Shown here: positions 8,154-16,616 of the stretch, in pieces | How the letters are laid out: each line of letters begins with the position of its first letter | How positions within the stretch are numbered: position 1 is the first letter of the stretch | Origin: Lentisalinibacter sediminis | GTDB taxonomy: Bacteria; Pseudomonadota; Gammaproteobacteria; Steroidobacterales; Woeseiaceae | Reading direction: 5' to 3' | Length of the DNA stretch: 64,000 nucleotides | Assembly: GCF_040706615.1 (NCBI RefSeq) | Contig: NZ_JAPDRF010000005.1 | Span: 496,001 to 560,000 of the forward strand | The notes under the pieces: model-generated | Database searches by the model: none | What the model was told of the DNA's origin: nothing | Seen by the model: only the letters and a program-made list of their open reading frames with translations | Position numbers and translations under genes: made by a program

Positions 8154-10301
8154 CTAGACGCGCCGGCTGGCGCCGGTCTCGTCGCGCAGGAACATCGACA
8201 CCTTCTCGGGGTGCATCGGACGGCTGAACAGGAAGCCCTGTACCAGATCGCAGTTGCACTCGCGCAGGAAGTCCAGCTGCTCGGCGGTTTCCACCCCTTC
8301 CGCCGCCACCTCGATATCCAGCCCGCGCGCCATGGCGATGGCGGCGCGCACCAGGCGCTGGTGATCCTCGTTCTCCTGCAGGTCCGCAATCAGGCTGCGA
8401 TCGATCACGAAGGTATCGACCACGCCACTGTCCAGTGAGCGGAACGAGATGTCCTGGGTGCCGAAGCGGTCCAGGGATATGCGCACGCCGAGCGCGTTCA
8501 GCTCGGCCATGATGTGCGAGGGCATGCGCCGGCCGTGGTTCGTGCCCGTGGCCATGACTTCCAGCTCCAGACAGCCCGGATCCAGATTGGTGTCTTCCAG
8601 CGCCTTCGCCACCGATTCGACGATGCGTCCCCGCGCGAGCTGTGCCGGCGAGAGATTCACCGCCACCGTGAGGTCCGGCAGGTCGAACTGTGTCTGCCAG
8701 GCCTTCAGCTGCGCGGCGGCGTTGCCGACGATCCATTCGCCCACCGAGTGGATGAGCCCGCTGGACTCGAGGATGGGCAGGAAGCGTTCGGGCGCCAGCA
8801 GGCCGAAGCGGGGATGCTGCCAGCGCAGCAGCGCCTCGAAGCCGATGAGGCGGCCGTTGCGCACGTCGATACGCGGCTGGTAGTGCAGTAACAGCTCCCG
8901 ACGCACGAGGGCGTGGCGAAGCCCGACCTCGAGCTCTTCCCGCTCCGCGATCTTGTGGTTCAGCGCCGCAGAGTGGAACTGGAAGCGTCCGCCGCCGTGG
9001 CTCTTCGCCTGGGCTGTGGCCAGTGCGGCCGCCTTCACCAGCTCGGCGGCGTTTTTGCCCGCCTCCGGGTACAGGGCGATGCCGATGCTGGGAGTCAGGT
9101 AGACCTCGTTGCCGCCGACGAAATACTGCTCTTCCAGCGCCAGCACGAGCTTCTGCCCTACCGTGGCGGCGTCCTGGGGCGATTCCACGTCCTCGATGCA
9201 GATCACGAACTGATCGGCGTTCCAGCGTCCCACGAGGTCGCTCACCCGCAGTTCCCGCACCAGCCTCAGGGCCACCTCCTGCAGCAGGCGGTCGCCGGTG
9301 TCGTGACCCAGCGTGTCGTTGACCGACCGGAAGCGGTCGAGGTCGATGAACAGGATGCCCAGCTCCCGTTTGTGCCGCGAGGCGCGGCTGATGGCGCGGC
9401 CCAGCTGCTCGCTGAAAAGCCCGCGGCCTGCGAGTTCGGTGAGCGGGTCGTACAGGGATGTGCGTTCCTGCTGCCTGGCCCGTTGCCTGCGATCGGTCAC
9501 GTCGCGGAAGGAGACCACCGCGCCCACGCGCCGGCCGGCGGCGTCGGTGAGTGCGCGCCCGCTGAGGCTCAGGAGCATTGGCGGCTGGCCTTCAGTCTCG
9601 TACAGCGCTTCCATGTCGCTGAATTTCTCGCCCGCGAGCGCCCGCGGCAGCGGCCGGGCCTCCACCGGCAGTGGCGTCTCCACACCCGGCGCATCGGCGC
9701 AGAACTGCCGGTGCCAGGCGAGGGTCGGCCGTTCGCGCGGCCCCAGGCCGAGCATGCTGCGGCCGGCCGGATTGATGGAGATCACCACGCCGTGCTCGTC
9801 GACCACGATCACGCCGTCGTTGATGCCGTGCAGGATGGTGCGCATCGCGTCTTCCGGCCGCTGCATGCGGCGGACGAACTGGTGCCGGTCGAGCGCGTAG
9901 TGCAGGGCCTCGATGAGCGTGCCCGGTGTGATCTCATCGAGGCACAGATAGTCCTGGGCGCCGTGCTGCACCGCCGTCATGCCGCGGTGCTCGTTCACGC
10001 GGGCCGTCACCGCGATCACCGGCAGGCCCGGCAGCTCCGCCATCGCCTGCGCCGGCCGCAGCCGCTGGCGGCCGGCCTCGGTGAGGCCGACGTCGAGCAC
10101 CACGATGTCCGGATTGATGCGGGTGACCTCTTCACGGATGCCGGCCGGGTCGCCGGCCTGATGGATGCCGTCGATGGCATCGAGCTGGCGCAGCATCTGC
10201 AGGATGTTGCCGCCGGGGAGGGAGTAATCGCCGATATAGAGTACGCGCAGCTGACGAGCGAGGGGCTCCGGGGTGTCGCCCGACCTGTGGGCTTCGCTCA
10301 T
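8154..10301 (-). CDS. REC-PAS-GGDEF-EAL protein with degenerate active sites
   Basis: 715-residue cyclic-di-GMP-type signalling protein. Domains: response-regulator receiver about 18-135 (phosphoacceptor Asp70 in VVLDVG), PAS about 150-270, GGDEF about 285-445, EAL about 455-700. The GGDEF signature is replaced by NADQF (361-365), which should abolish cyclase activity. In the EAL domain EALLRW (489-494) is kept, but the DDFGTG loop is DRFGTQ (611-616) and the catalytic Lys of KID is Val (VID 632-634). It is therefore more likely a sensor or scaffold than an enzyme. No partner histidine kinase is adjacent. ATG follows GGGAGGG. Confidence 0.88.
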   Translation of the reverse strand: MSEAHRSGDTPEPLARQLRVLYIGDYSLPGGNILQMLRQLDAIDGIHQAGDPAGIREEVTRINPDIVVLDVGLTEAGRQRLRPAQAMAELPGLPVIAVTARVNEHRGMTAVQHGAQDYLCLDEITPGTLIEALHYALDRHQFVRRMQRPEDAMRTILHGINDGVIVVDEHGVVISINPAGRSMLGLGPRERPTLAWHRQFCADAPGVETPLPVEARPLPRALAGEKFSDMEALYETEGQPPMLLSLSGRALTDAAGRRVGAVVSFRDVTDRRQRARQQERTSLYDPLTELAGRGLFSEQLGRAISRASRHKRELGILFIDLDRFRSVNDTLGHDTGDRLLQEVALRLVRELRVSDLVGRWNADQFVICIEDVESPQDAATVGQKLVLALEEQYFVGGNEVYLTPSIGIALYPEAGKNAAELVKAAALATAQAKSHGGGRFQFHSAALNHKIAEREELEVGLRHALVRRELLLHYQPRIDVRNGRLIGFEALLRWQHPRFGLLAPERFLPILESSGLIHSVGEWIVGNAAAQLKAWQTQFDLPDLTVAVNLSPAQLARGRIVESVAKALEDTNLDPGCLELEVMATGTNHGRRMPSHIMAELNALGVRISLDRFGTQDISFRSLDSGVVDTFVIDRSLIADLQENEDHQRLVRAAIAMARGLDIEVAAEGVETAEQLDFLRECNCDLVQGFLFSRPMHPEKVSMFLRDETGASRRV

Positions 10302-10478
10302 GCTCCCTCCCTGTGCGCGGGTGCTTTCGGGTTATCGTTTATGACCACCGGCATCGCAGGATCATAGCAAAAGAGCCGCCGGGTGCCGATGGCCGTGAAC
10401 TTTTTCGCGCCGGTTTCAAACCCGGGGCCACCGGCCTGCATCGAAGGATCAATCGACGGATGAAAGGAGCCATGGCAA
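10302..10478. promoter_or_regulatory. Divergent intergenic region between the EAL gene and the ECF sigma operon
   Basis: 177 bp separating two divergently transcribed genes, so it must carry both promoters. No clear -35/-10 pair or palindrome stands out by eye. An AAAGGAG ribosome site lies just before the TTG at 10,479. Confidence 0.5.
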
Positions 10479-11081
10479 TTGACCGCGCCAGCCAGCGAAT
10501 TCCAGGCCGCCCGACTGCTCGCGGAAGAGCTGCCCGTGACCGCTGAACCGGCCGATCTGGCCGTCCGGCGCGCGAAAAAGGGCGACCGCCGCGCCTTCGA
10601 GCAGCTCTACCGCGCCCACGTCGGTCAGGTGTACGGCCTGTGCCTGCGCATGACGGGCCAGCCGGCCGAGGCCGAGGACTGCGCGCAGGAGGCCTTTATC
10701 CAGGCCTGGCGCAAGCTCGCCCAGTTCCGCGGCGACGCGGTGTTCGGGACGTGGCTGCATCGCATCGCGGTGAACGCGGTGCTGGCCAGGCGGCGACGGA
10801 TGCGGCCGGAGGACTCGCTGGACGACGGTGCGGAGCTCGGCACCGCGGGGGAGAGCCCGGCCGACCAGCGGGACCTGGAAGCCGCAGTGGCCGCGCTGCC
10901 GGAGGGCGCTCGCCACGTCTTCGTGCTGCTGGCCGTATACGGCTACACCCACGAAGAGGCGGGGGCGATGCTGGGCATCGCCAGTGGCACCTGCAAGGCA
11001 CAACTGCACCGGGCCCGCCGGCTGCTCGCCGAGCGGCTGAGCGACGGCCCGGCACCTGCGGAGGACGAGACGAGTGACTGA
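10479..11081 (+). CDS. ECF RNA polymerase sigma factor (sigma-70 family, RpoE-like)
   Basis: 200-residue extracytoplasmic-function sigma factor. Region 2 begins at FEQLYRAHVGQVYGLCLRMTG and contains AEDCAQEAFIQAWRKLAQFRG. Region 4 has LPEGARHVFVLLAVYGYTHEEAGAMLGIASGTCKAQLHRARRLL, the helix-turn-helix that reads the -35 element. I chose TTG at 10,479 because GGAG sits 9 bases upstream; a nearby ATG (10,472) is out of frame. The gene overlaps the next one by eight bases, as expected for a sigma/anti-sigma pair. Confidence 0.93.
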   Translation: MTAPASEFQAARLLAEELPVTAEPADLAVRRAKKGDRRAFEQLYRAHVGQVYGLCLRMTGQPAEAEDCAQEAFIQAWRKLAQFRGDAVFGTWLHRIAVNAVLARRRRMRPEDSLDDGAELGTAGESPADQRDLEAAVAALPEGARHVFVLLAVYGYTHEEAGAMLGIASGTCKAQLHRARRLLAERLSDGPAPAEDETSD

Positions 11082-11694
11082 AGAACAGCGGAGACGGGAA
11101 CAGGCGGAGGCGGAACTGGATCGCCGCAGCGCCGCGTTGCCGAAGGCGGTGCAACCCGGGCGCGACCTGTGGCCCGGCATCGAGGCCCGGCTGGAGGAGG
11201 AGGACGCGCGTCCCGGCACACGCCGCTGGTGGTGGGGTGCCGTGGCCGCGGCGCTCGGCACGGCGGCATTGCTGCCCCTGCTGCTGGTCCGTGACGGGCC
11301 GGTCGGGAACGACCCGGTGCCCATGGCGACCGTGCCAGCCGAATCGCCGGCCACGGTCAACCGCGGTCTGGATACCGCCGGCCAGCAGCTCAGGCTGCGC
11401 AACGCCGCCGTGACGTCGGTGGAGCCGGGCCCCGAGTACCGCGCGGCCCGTGCGGAACTCCTGAGCCTGCTCGAAGCGCGTCTCGCCCAGCTCGCGCCGG
11501 AAGACCGCGAGATCGTGGTGCGCAACATCGAGACCATCAGGAGCGCCCTGGAGGAAATCGACACCGCCCTGCAGGACAACCCGGACGACCCCCTGCTGCA
11601 GGAACTGATGCTGCAGACCTATCAGAGAGAACTGGATGTGATGGCACGGGTGAACGGCCTTGCCGGCCCGGCCAGGAGGAGGACCGACCTATGA
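11074..11694 (+). CDS. Putative membrane anti-sigma factor
   Basis: 206 residues with one transmembrane helix (WWWGAVAAALGTAALLPLLLV, about 48-68), a cytoplasmic N-terminal part and a periplasmic Glu-rich helical C-terminal part. There is no Cys/His zinc motif of the ZAS type in the N terminus. The assignment rests on position: it overlaps the ECF sigma gene upstream and the DUF4097 gene downstream by four bases. It would hold the sigma factor inactive at the membrane until an envelope signal arrives. Confidence 0.7.
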   Translation: MTEEQRRREQAEAELDRRSAALPKAVQPGRDLWPGIEARLEEEDARPGTRRWWWGAVAAALGTAALLPLLLVRDGPVGNDPVPMATVPAESPATVNRGLDTAGQQLRLRNAAVTSVEPGPEYRAARAELLSLLEARLAQLAPEDREIVVRNIETIRSALEEIDTALQDNPDDPLLQELMLQTYQRELDVMARVNGLAGPARRRTDL

Positions 11695-12602
11695 ACGTCA
11701 AAACACTGACACTGACACTGACACTGACACAGACACTGTTGCTGGCCGCGCTGCCGCTGGCGGCCCAGGCCGATCGGCAGTACGAGCGCACCGTGGCGCC
11801 GGACGGCGCGAAGGAAGTGCGCATCAGCAATACCGCCGGCTCCATCGAGGTGGAGGGCTCGGACCGGCAGGACATCCGCATCACCGGCGTCCTGGAGGAC
11901 GAAGTGGAAGAAGTGCTGATCGAACGGCAGGGCAACGCGATCGCCATCGAGGTGAAGGTGCAGGACAGGCTCCGTTCGTATCGGCGGGCCTCGGCCGAGC
12001 TGCGTATCGAGATGCCGGCGGCCATGGGCCTCAGCGTGGTCGGCACCAGCGCTGATATCGAGGCCGAGGGCGTACGCGGCGAACAGCGGCTGAAAAGCGT
12101 CAGCGGTGACGTGCGCACCGAGGTCTGGGGCGAGCCGGTAACCGCGGAGACCGTCAGCGGTGACGTCCGCGTGGAAGGTCACGGCGAGGTGTCTCGCGCG
12201 ACGCTCGCTGCGGTCAGCGGTGACCTGGTGGTGGAGGCGCTGGCGGGCGAACTCGAGGCCGAGTCGGTGAGCGGCGATGTGATAGTGAGCGACAGCCGGG
12301 TCAGCCGTGCCCGCTTCGAGACCACCTCCGGCGACGTGATCGCCACCGTGAGCCTGGAGCGCGACGCCAGCTTCGAGGCGGAGAGCGTCAGCGGGGACAT
12401 CGAGCTGGACATCGCAGGTGCGCCTGACGCCGAGATCGACGTGAGCAGCTTCAGCGGCAGCATCGACAACTGCTTCGGCCCCAAGCCCGAGCGCCAGAGC
12501 CGCTACGCCCCGGGCTCCGAGCTGCGCTTCACCGCCGGCGAGGGCCGCGGCGAGATCCGCCTCCAGACCCTGAGCGGCGACATAGACCTCTGCAAGATGT
12601 AG
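11691..12602 (+). CDS. Secreted DUF4097 beta-helix protein
   Basis: 303-residue exported protein with a signal peptide ending at AAQA. The rest is a repeat-built beta-solenoid with SGD recurring every 18-25 residues (VSGDVRTEV, VSGDVRVEG, VSGDLVVEA, VSGDVIVSD, TSGDVIATV, VSGDIELDI, FSGSIDN, LSGDIDL), typical of DUF4097 proteins near sigma/anti-sigma pairs. The signal peptide is encoded by a hexanucleotide repeat (11,702-11,737). The TAG stop is the first three bases of a REP-like element. Confidence 0.85.
   Translation: MNVKTLTLTLTLTQTLLLAALPLAAQADRQYERTVAPDGAKEVRISNTAGSIEVEGSDRQDIRITGVLEDEVEEVLIERQGNAIAIEVKVQDRLRSYRRASAELRIEMPAAMGLSVVGTSADIEAEGVRGEQRLKSVSGDVRTEVWGEPVTAETVSGDVRVEGHGEVSRATLAAVSGDLVVEALAGELEAESVSGDVIVSDSRVSRARFETTSGDVIATVSLERDASFEAESVSGDIELDIAGAPDAEIDVSSFSGSIDNCFGPKPERQSRYAPGSELRFTAGEGRGEIRLQTLSGDIDLCKM
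11702..11737 (+). repeat. Hexanucleotide tandem repeat in the DUF4097 signal peptide
   Basis: Six ACACTG units, the fifth altered to ACACAG, encode an alternating Thr-Leu run in the signal peptide. Six-base changes keep the frame but would shorten or lengthen the hydrophobic core by two residues each. Confidence 0.85.
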
Positions 12603-12623
12603 GAGGGGCTTTAGCCCCGATCC
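12600..12623 (+). repeat. REP-like palindrome, copy 3 (variant), overlapping a stop codon
   Basis: TAGGAGGGGCTTTAGCCCCG then ATCC. The first three bases are the TAG stop of the DUF4097 gene. The core is GGGGC-TTTA-GCCCC, a compensated variant of the GGGCC/GGCCC form. Confidence 0.85.
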
Positions 12624-12658
12624 CTTTCCCCGATCCCCTTTTCCCGACCCCCTTCACC

Positions 12659-12697
12659 AAACCCCCGACCCGCCTCTGCCTGCCGGGTCGGGGGTTT
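12659..12697. terminator. Strong hairpin between the DUF4097 gene and asmA
   Basis: AAACCCCCGACCCG and CGGGTCGGGGGTTT are a perfect 14-bp inverted repeat around an 11-base loop. It lies after the sigma operon and ends in a short T run. Probable Rho-independent terminator. Confidence 0.75.
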
Positions 12698-12737
12698 GCT
12701 AATCTAGGCGACTCACCCGCGCTGCGAAGGATCTGCA

Positions 12738-14942
12738 ATGGGGCGCTTCCTGAAATTCCTCCTCATCGGCATTGCCGCCGTCGTCGGCCTGCTCGTCGTG
12801 GTCGTGCTGGCGGTGGCCCTGCTGTTCGACCCGAACGATTACAAGGACGAGATCGCGGCGCAGGTGGAGGCCGCCACCGGGCGCTCGCTGACCCTGGAGG
12901 GCGACCTCGAGCTCGGCCTGTTCCCCTGGCTGAGCGTCGATACCGGGCGCATCGTGCTCGGCAACGCCGAGGGTTTCGGCCCCGAGCCCTTCGCCGAGCT
13001 GGACGGAGCCAGCGTCGCCATTCGCCTGTGGCCGCTCATCACCGGCAACATCGAGGCCGGGCGGGTCTCCGTGGACGGGCTCGTGCTCAATCTGCGCATC
13101 GCCGGGGACGGCACCAGCAACTGGGACGACCTGGCCGCCGCGGGCGAAGAGCCTGCCGAAGCGCCGGTCGCCGAAGGCGAGGGCACGGGACTCGGCGAGC
13201 TGCGGGTCGCCGGCATCAGCCTCACCGATGCGACCGTCGACTGGCAGGACGAGGCGGCGGAAGTCCACTACCGGGTCACCAATCTCGGCCTGAGTATCGG
13301 CGCCATAGAGCCGGGCCTGCCCTTCGACGTCGACGGCGGGTTCACCCTGGCCACCCTGCCTGAGGATTCGGGCAAGAGTCCGGGCGGCGAGTTCGAACTG
13401 GCCACCGTCGTCACCGCGGACCTGGAGAGCGGGCGCATCGTGCTGGACGGCCTGCTGCTGAGCGGCCGCCTCGACCCCGGCGCGGAGCTCGAGCCCTTCG
13501 ATCTCGGCGTATCCGCGCGGCGCCTGGCCTACGCGACGGAGCAGCAGGCGCTGGAACTCGACGGCGGCGCGCTGGAGGTGGCCTCACTGCGCGTCGAGGC
13601 CGAGCTCACCGGCACCGTCGGCGACGCGCTGCAGCTCTCCGGCCGCATCGAGGCGCCCCGCTTCTCGCCGAAGGACCTGGCCGACACCCTGGGCACGCCG
13701 CTGCCGGCCACCGCAGACCCGGCCGTGCTGCAGCTGGTTTCCTTCGCGGCCGACGTCGCCCTCACGGACGACAGCGTGGCCCTCTCCGCCATGACAGCCC
13801 GCCTCGACGACACCGAACTGAAGGGCAACTTCTCGATGCGCGGTTTCGAGGCGCCGGCGTATCGCTTCGCCCTGGAGGGCGACCGCATCGACCTGGACCG
13901 CTACCTCGCGCCGCCCGCCGCTGACGCGCCGGCCGAGGCCGACACGGCCGCCCTGGACGCCACCGAGATCCCGGTCGACATCATTCGCTCGCTGGACGCG
14001 GAAGGCACGCTGAAGTTCGCGGAGGTGGTGCTGGGCGGCCTCACCTTCCGCACGATCGAGCTCGGCGTCACCGCCGGGGACGGCCGGGTGCGGCTGCATC
14101 CCATCGCCGCCCGTGTACTGGAGGGTGGCTACAACGGTGACGTTCGCATCGACGCGAGCGGCAACAAGCCCCGCCTCTCGGTGGATGAGCGGGTGGAAGG
14201 CGTGCAGCTCGCCGCCCTCGGCCGCGAACTCTACGAGACGGACAAACTGAGCGGCAGCCTGGAGGGCCGCTTCACGCTGGCCGGCAGCGGCGCCAATCTG
14301 GCCGAGATCCGCCAGGACCTGGGCGGCGACGTCGGCTTCGAACTCAGCGACGGCGCGTTCGAGGGCACGGACCTCTGGTACCAGATCCGCCGGGCACGGG
14401 CCGTATTGCGGCGCGAGGCCCCGCCGCAGCCGCCCGCGGAGCCCCGCACGCCCTTCTCCACCGTCCGCGGCACCGGCAAGGTGGCGGAGGGCGTGCTCAC
14501 GAACGACGACCTGTTCGCCGAGCTGCCGTTCCTGCGCGTCACCGGCGCAGGCACGGTGGACCTGACCGCCGCCACCCTGGACTACGGCGTGCGCGCACGG
14601 GTACTCGAGCGCCCGGACTTCATCGAGGGAGCCAGCGATGAGGAACTGGCGGAATACACCGAGGCGGTCATCCCGATCCGCATCACCGGCAGCCTCGCCG
14701 ACCCCTCGGTGCGCCCGGACGTCGAGGACATGCTGCGCGAGGAGGTCAAGGGCCGCATCGAGGAAGAAAAAGAGCGCCTGCAGAAGAAGCTGCTGGAGCG
14801 CCTCGGCATCGAGTCGGAAGAAGAGGCGGCGCCTGCCGACGGCGAGAACCTGGCGCCGGAAGACGGGCAGCCCGCCGAAGAGGAAGAGTCGGTGGAGGAC
14901 CAGCTCAAGAAGAAACTGAAAGACCTGCTCGGTGAGCGCTGA
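12738..14942 (+). CDS. AsmA family protein
   Basis: 734-residue inner-membrane protein with one N-terminal transmembrane helix (FLLIGIAAVVGLLVVVVLAVALL) and a long periplasmic repeating beta-groove. The AsmA N-terminal signature is clear: DPNDYKDEIAAQVEAATGRSLTLEGDLEL. The AsmA C-terminal domain follows (PATLDYGVRARV-type motif near 620). The last 70 residues are a charged Glu/Lys helix. AsmA-like proteins are thought to move phospholipid between the membranes. Start ATG has AAGGA upstream. The end overlaps the next gene by 11 bases. Confidence 0.88.
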   Translation: MGRFLKFLLIGIAAVVGLLVVVVLAVALLFDPNDYKDEIAAQVEAATGRSLTLEGDLELGLFPWLSVDTGRIVLGNAEGFGPEPFAELDGASVAIRLWPLITGNIEAGRVSVDGLVLNLRIAGDGTSNWDDLAAAGEEPAEAPVAEGEGTGLGELRVAGISLTDATVDWQDEAAEVHYRVTNLGLSIGAIEPGLPFDVDGGFTLATLPEDSGKSPGGEFELATVVTADLESGRIVLDGLLLSGRLDPGAELEPFDLGVSARRLAYATEQQALELDGGALEVASLRVEAELTGTVGDALQLSGRIEAPRFSPKDLADTLGTPLPATADPAVLQLVSFAADVALTDDSVALSAMTARLDDTELKGNFSMRGFEAPAYRFALEGDRIDLDRYLAPPAADAPAEADTAALDATEIPVDIIRSLDAEGTLKFAEVVLGGLTFRTIELGVTAGDGRVRLHPIAARVLEGGYNGDVRIDASGNKPRLSVDERVEGVQLAALGRELYETDKLSGSLEGRFTLAGSGANLAEIRQDLGGDVGFELSDGAFEGTDLWYQIRRARAVLRREAPPQPPAEPRTPFSTVRGTGKVAEGVLTNDDLFAELPFLRVTGAGTVDLTAATLDYGVRARVLERPDFIEGASDEELAEYTEAVIPIRITGSLADPSVRPDVEDMLREEVKGRIEEEKERLQKKLLERLGIESEEEAAPADGENLAPEDGQPAEEEESVEDQLKKKLKDLLGER

Positions 14943-15537
14943 GGACGGAAGGCCGGCGGCCTTCGCCACCCTCCTGCTGGCAGTGTCGGTCGCGCTGGCC
15001 GCCCTGCCCGCCCGTGGCGCGGACCTCCTGGACGTTAGCGTGGAGAAGGAGGGCGAGCGTTACACCATGGCCTCACGCACCTACTTCGAGGCGCCGCCCG
15101 AGGCCGTCTTCCGGGTGCTTTCCGACTACGACCGCTTCGAGCGCATCTCCAGCATCTTCGAGGACGTGCGCTTCATCGCTCCCGCCAGCGATGGCACCCC
15201 CCGCGCGTTCACGCTGATGAAGGGCTGCGTATTGTTCTTCTGCAAGACCATCGAGCGCATCGAGGAGCTGCACTTCACGCCTCACAGCCGCATCGTGGCC
15301 GAGGTGGAACCCGAGCACAGCGACTTCGCCTACGGCCGCACCGAGTGGCAGTTCATCCCGTCCGGCTCCGGCACCGAGGTGCACTACCGCATGGAGATGG
15401 AGCCCGGCTTCTGGGTACCGCCGCTGATCGGCCCGTACATGATGAAGCGCTCCTTCCGCAGCGACGCCGTCGAGGCACTGAATCGCATCGAGGCCTTGGC
15501 CCTCTCCCCGGACGAGAGTCGGGAGCCGCCATCGTGA
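14932..15537 (+). CDS. Secreted SRPBCC/START-like lipid-binding protein
   Basis: 201 residues with an N-terminal signal peptide (LLLAVSVALAALPARGA) and a polyketide cyclase/START-type fold. It includes the typical FEAPPEAVFRVLSDYDRFERISSIFEDVRFI start and a late PPLIGPYMMKRSFRSDAVEALNRIE helix. Such folds bind lipids or other hydrophobic ligands, here in the periplasm. The GTG start overlaps asmA, and the TGA overlaps the mutY GTG (GTGA), so the three genes form a coupled operon. A role beside AsmA in lipid handling is my inference. Confidence 0.78.
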   Translation: MSAEDGRPAAFATLLLAVSVALAALPARGADLLDVSVEKEGERYTMASRTYFEAPPEAVFRVLSDYDRFERISSIFEDVRFIAPASDGTPRAFTLMKGCVLFFCKTIERIEELHFTPHSRIVAEVEPEHSDFAYGRTEWQFIPSGSGTEVHYRMEMEPGFWVPPLIGPYMMKRSFRSDAVEALNRIEALALSPDESREPPS

Positions 15538-16586
15538 CGCCCTTCGCCGAAAGGCTGCTCGCCTGGTACGACCGGCACGGCCGACACGACTTGCCGTGGC
15601 AGCGCGATCCCGTGCCCTACCGCGTCTGGGTCTCGGAGATCATGCTGCAGCAGACTCAGGTGAAGACGGTCATTCCGTACTTCGAGCGCTTCATGGAGCG
15701 CTTCCCGACGGTGGAGGCGCTCGCGGCCGCGCCAGTCGACGACGTGCTGGCGCTATGGGCCGGCCTCGGCTACTACGCCCGGGCGCGTAACCTGCACCGG
15801 GCCGCGCGGGAGGTCGCATCCGGTCACGGCGGCGAGTTCCCGCGCGAGCCGGAGGCGCTGGAGACCCTGCCCGGCATCGGCCGCTCCACGGCCGGCGCCA
15901 TCCTCGCGCTCTCCTTCGGTGAGCGCCACGCCATCCTGGATGGCAACGTCAAGCGCGTGCTCGCCCGTTACCACGCGGTGGAGGGCTGGCCGGGGCGCAC
16001 GGCGGTGGCGAAAGAACTCTGGCAGCTGGCGGAGCGGCACACGCCGCCGCGGCGAGTGGCCGACTACACCCAGGCCATCATGGACCTGGGCGCGACGCTC
16101 TGTACGCGCGGCCGCCCGGCCTGCGAGCGCTGCCCGCAGGCGGCGGATTGCCGCGCACTGGCGCTGGGACGGCAGACGGAGTTCCCGGGCCGCAAGCCGC
16201 CGCAGAAATCGCGCCGGCTCCGCACGGCCGAGTTCGCGCTCGCCTGGGACGGCAGCGCGGTGCTGCTGGAGCGCCGCCCCGATGCCGGCATCTGGGGCGG
16301 CCTCTGGAGCCTGCCGGAGATCGGCGACGAGGAGACGGCGGAGGACTGGTGCCGGCGGCGACTGGGGGCGGAGCCGCCTGCCGTGGAGCGCTGGGAGACT
16401 GTCGAACACAGCTTCACCCATTATGATCTGCACATGCAGCCGGTCCTGATCCGGCTGCACGAACGGCCGGGCGCGGCGCGCGACGCGGACGACGAGCGCT
16501 GGGTGGATGTAGCAGGCGACAGGCAGATGGGGCTGCCGGCCCCGGTCCGGCGGCTGCTGGACCGGCTGGGCGAGATCGGCGTCTGA
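15534..16586 (+). CDS. mutY: A/G-specific adenine DNA glycosylase MutY
   Basis: Base-excision repair enzyme that removes adenine opposite 8-oxoguanine. It has the EIMLQQTQV catalytic-helix motif (Glu35), the helix-hairpin-helix LPGIGRSTAGAIL and the catalytic Asp in HAILDGNVKRVL. The [4Fe-4S] cluster ligands are spaced C-x6-C-x2-C-x5-C (CTRGRPACERCPQAADC). A C-terminal NUDIX-like domain recognises 8-oxoG (LLERRPDAGIWGGLWSLPE, HSFTHYDLHMQPV). I place the start at GTG 15,534, overlapping the previous stop, giving 350 residues, the usual MutY length. The upstream part of the frame is shadow. Confidence 0.95.
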   Translation: MTPFAERLLAWYDRHGRHDLPWQRDPVPYRVWVSEIMLQQTQVKTVIPYFERFMERFPTVEALAAAPVDDVLALWAGLGYYARARNLHRAAREVASGHGGEFPREPEALETLPGIGRSTAGAILALSFGERHAILDGNVKRVLARYHAVEGWPGRTAVAKELWQLAERHTPPRRVADYTQAIMDLGATLCTRGRPACERCPQAADCRALALGRQTEFPGRKPPQKSRRLRTAEFALAWDGSAVLLERRPDAGIWGGLWSLPEIGDEETAEDWCRRRLGAEPPAVERWETVEHSFTHYDLHMQPVLIRLHERPGAARDADDERWVDVAGDRQMGLPAPVRRLLDRLGEIGV

Positions 16587-16616
16587 ACGGTCGCCGGAGA
16601 GGAGTGGAAGGGAAGG

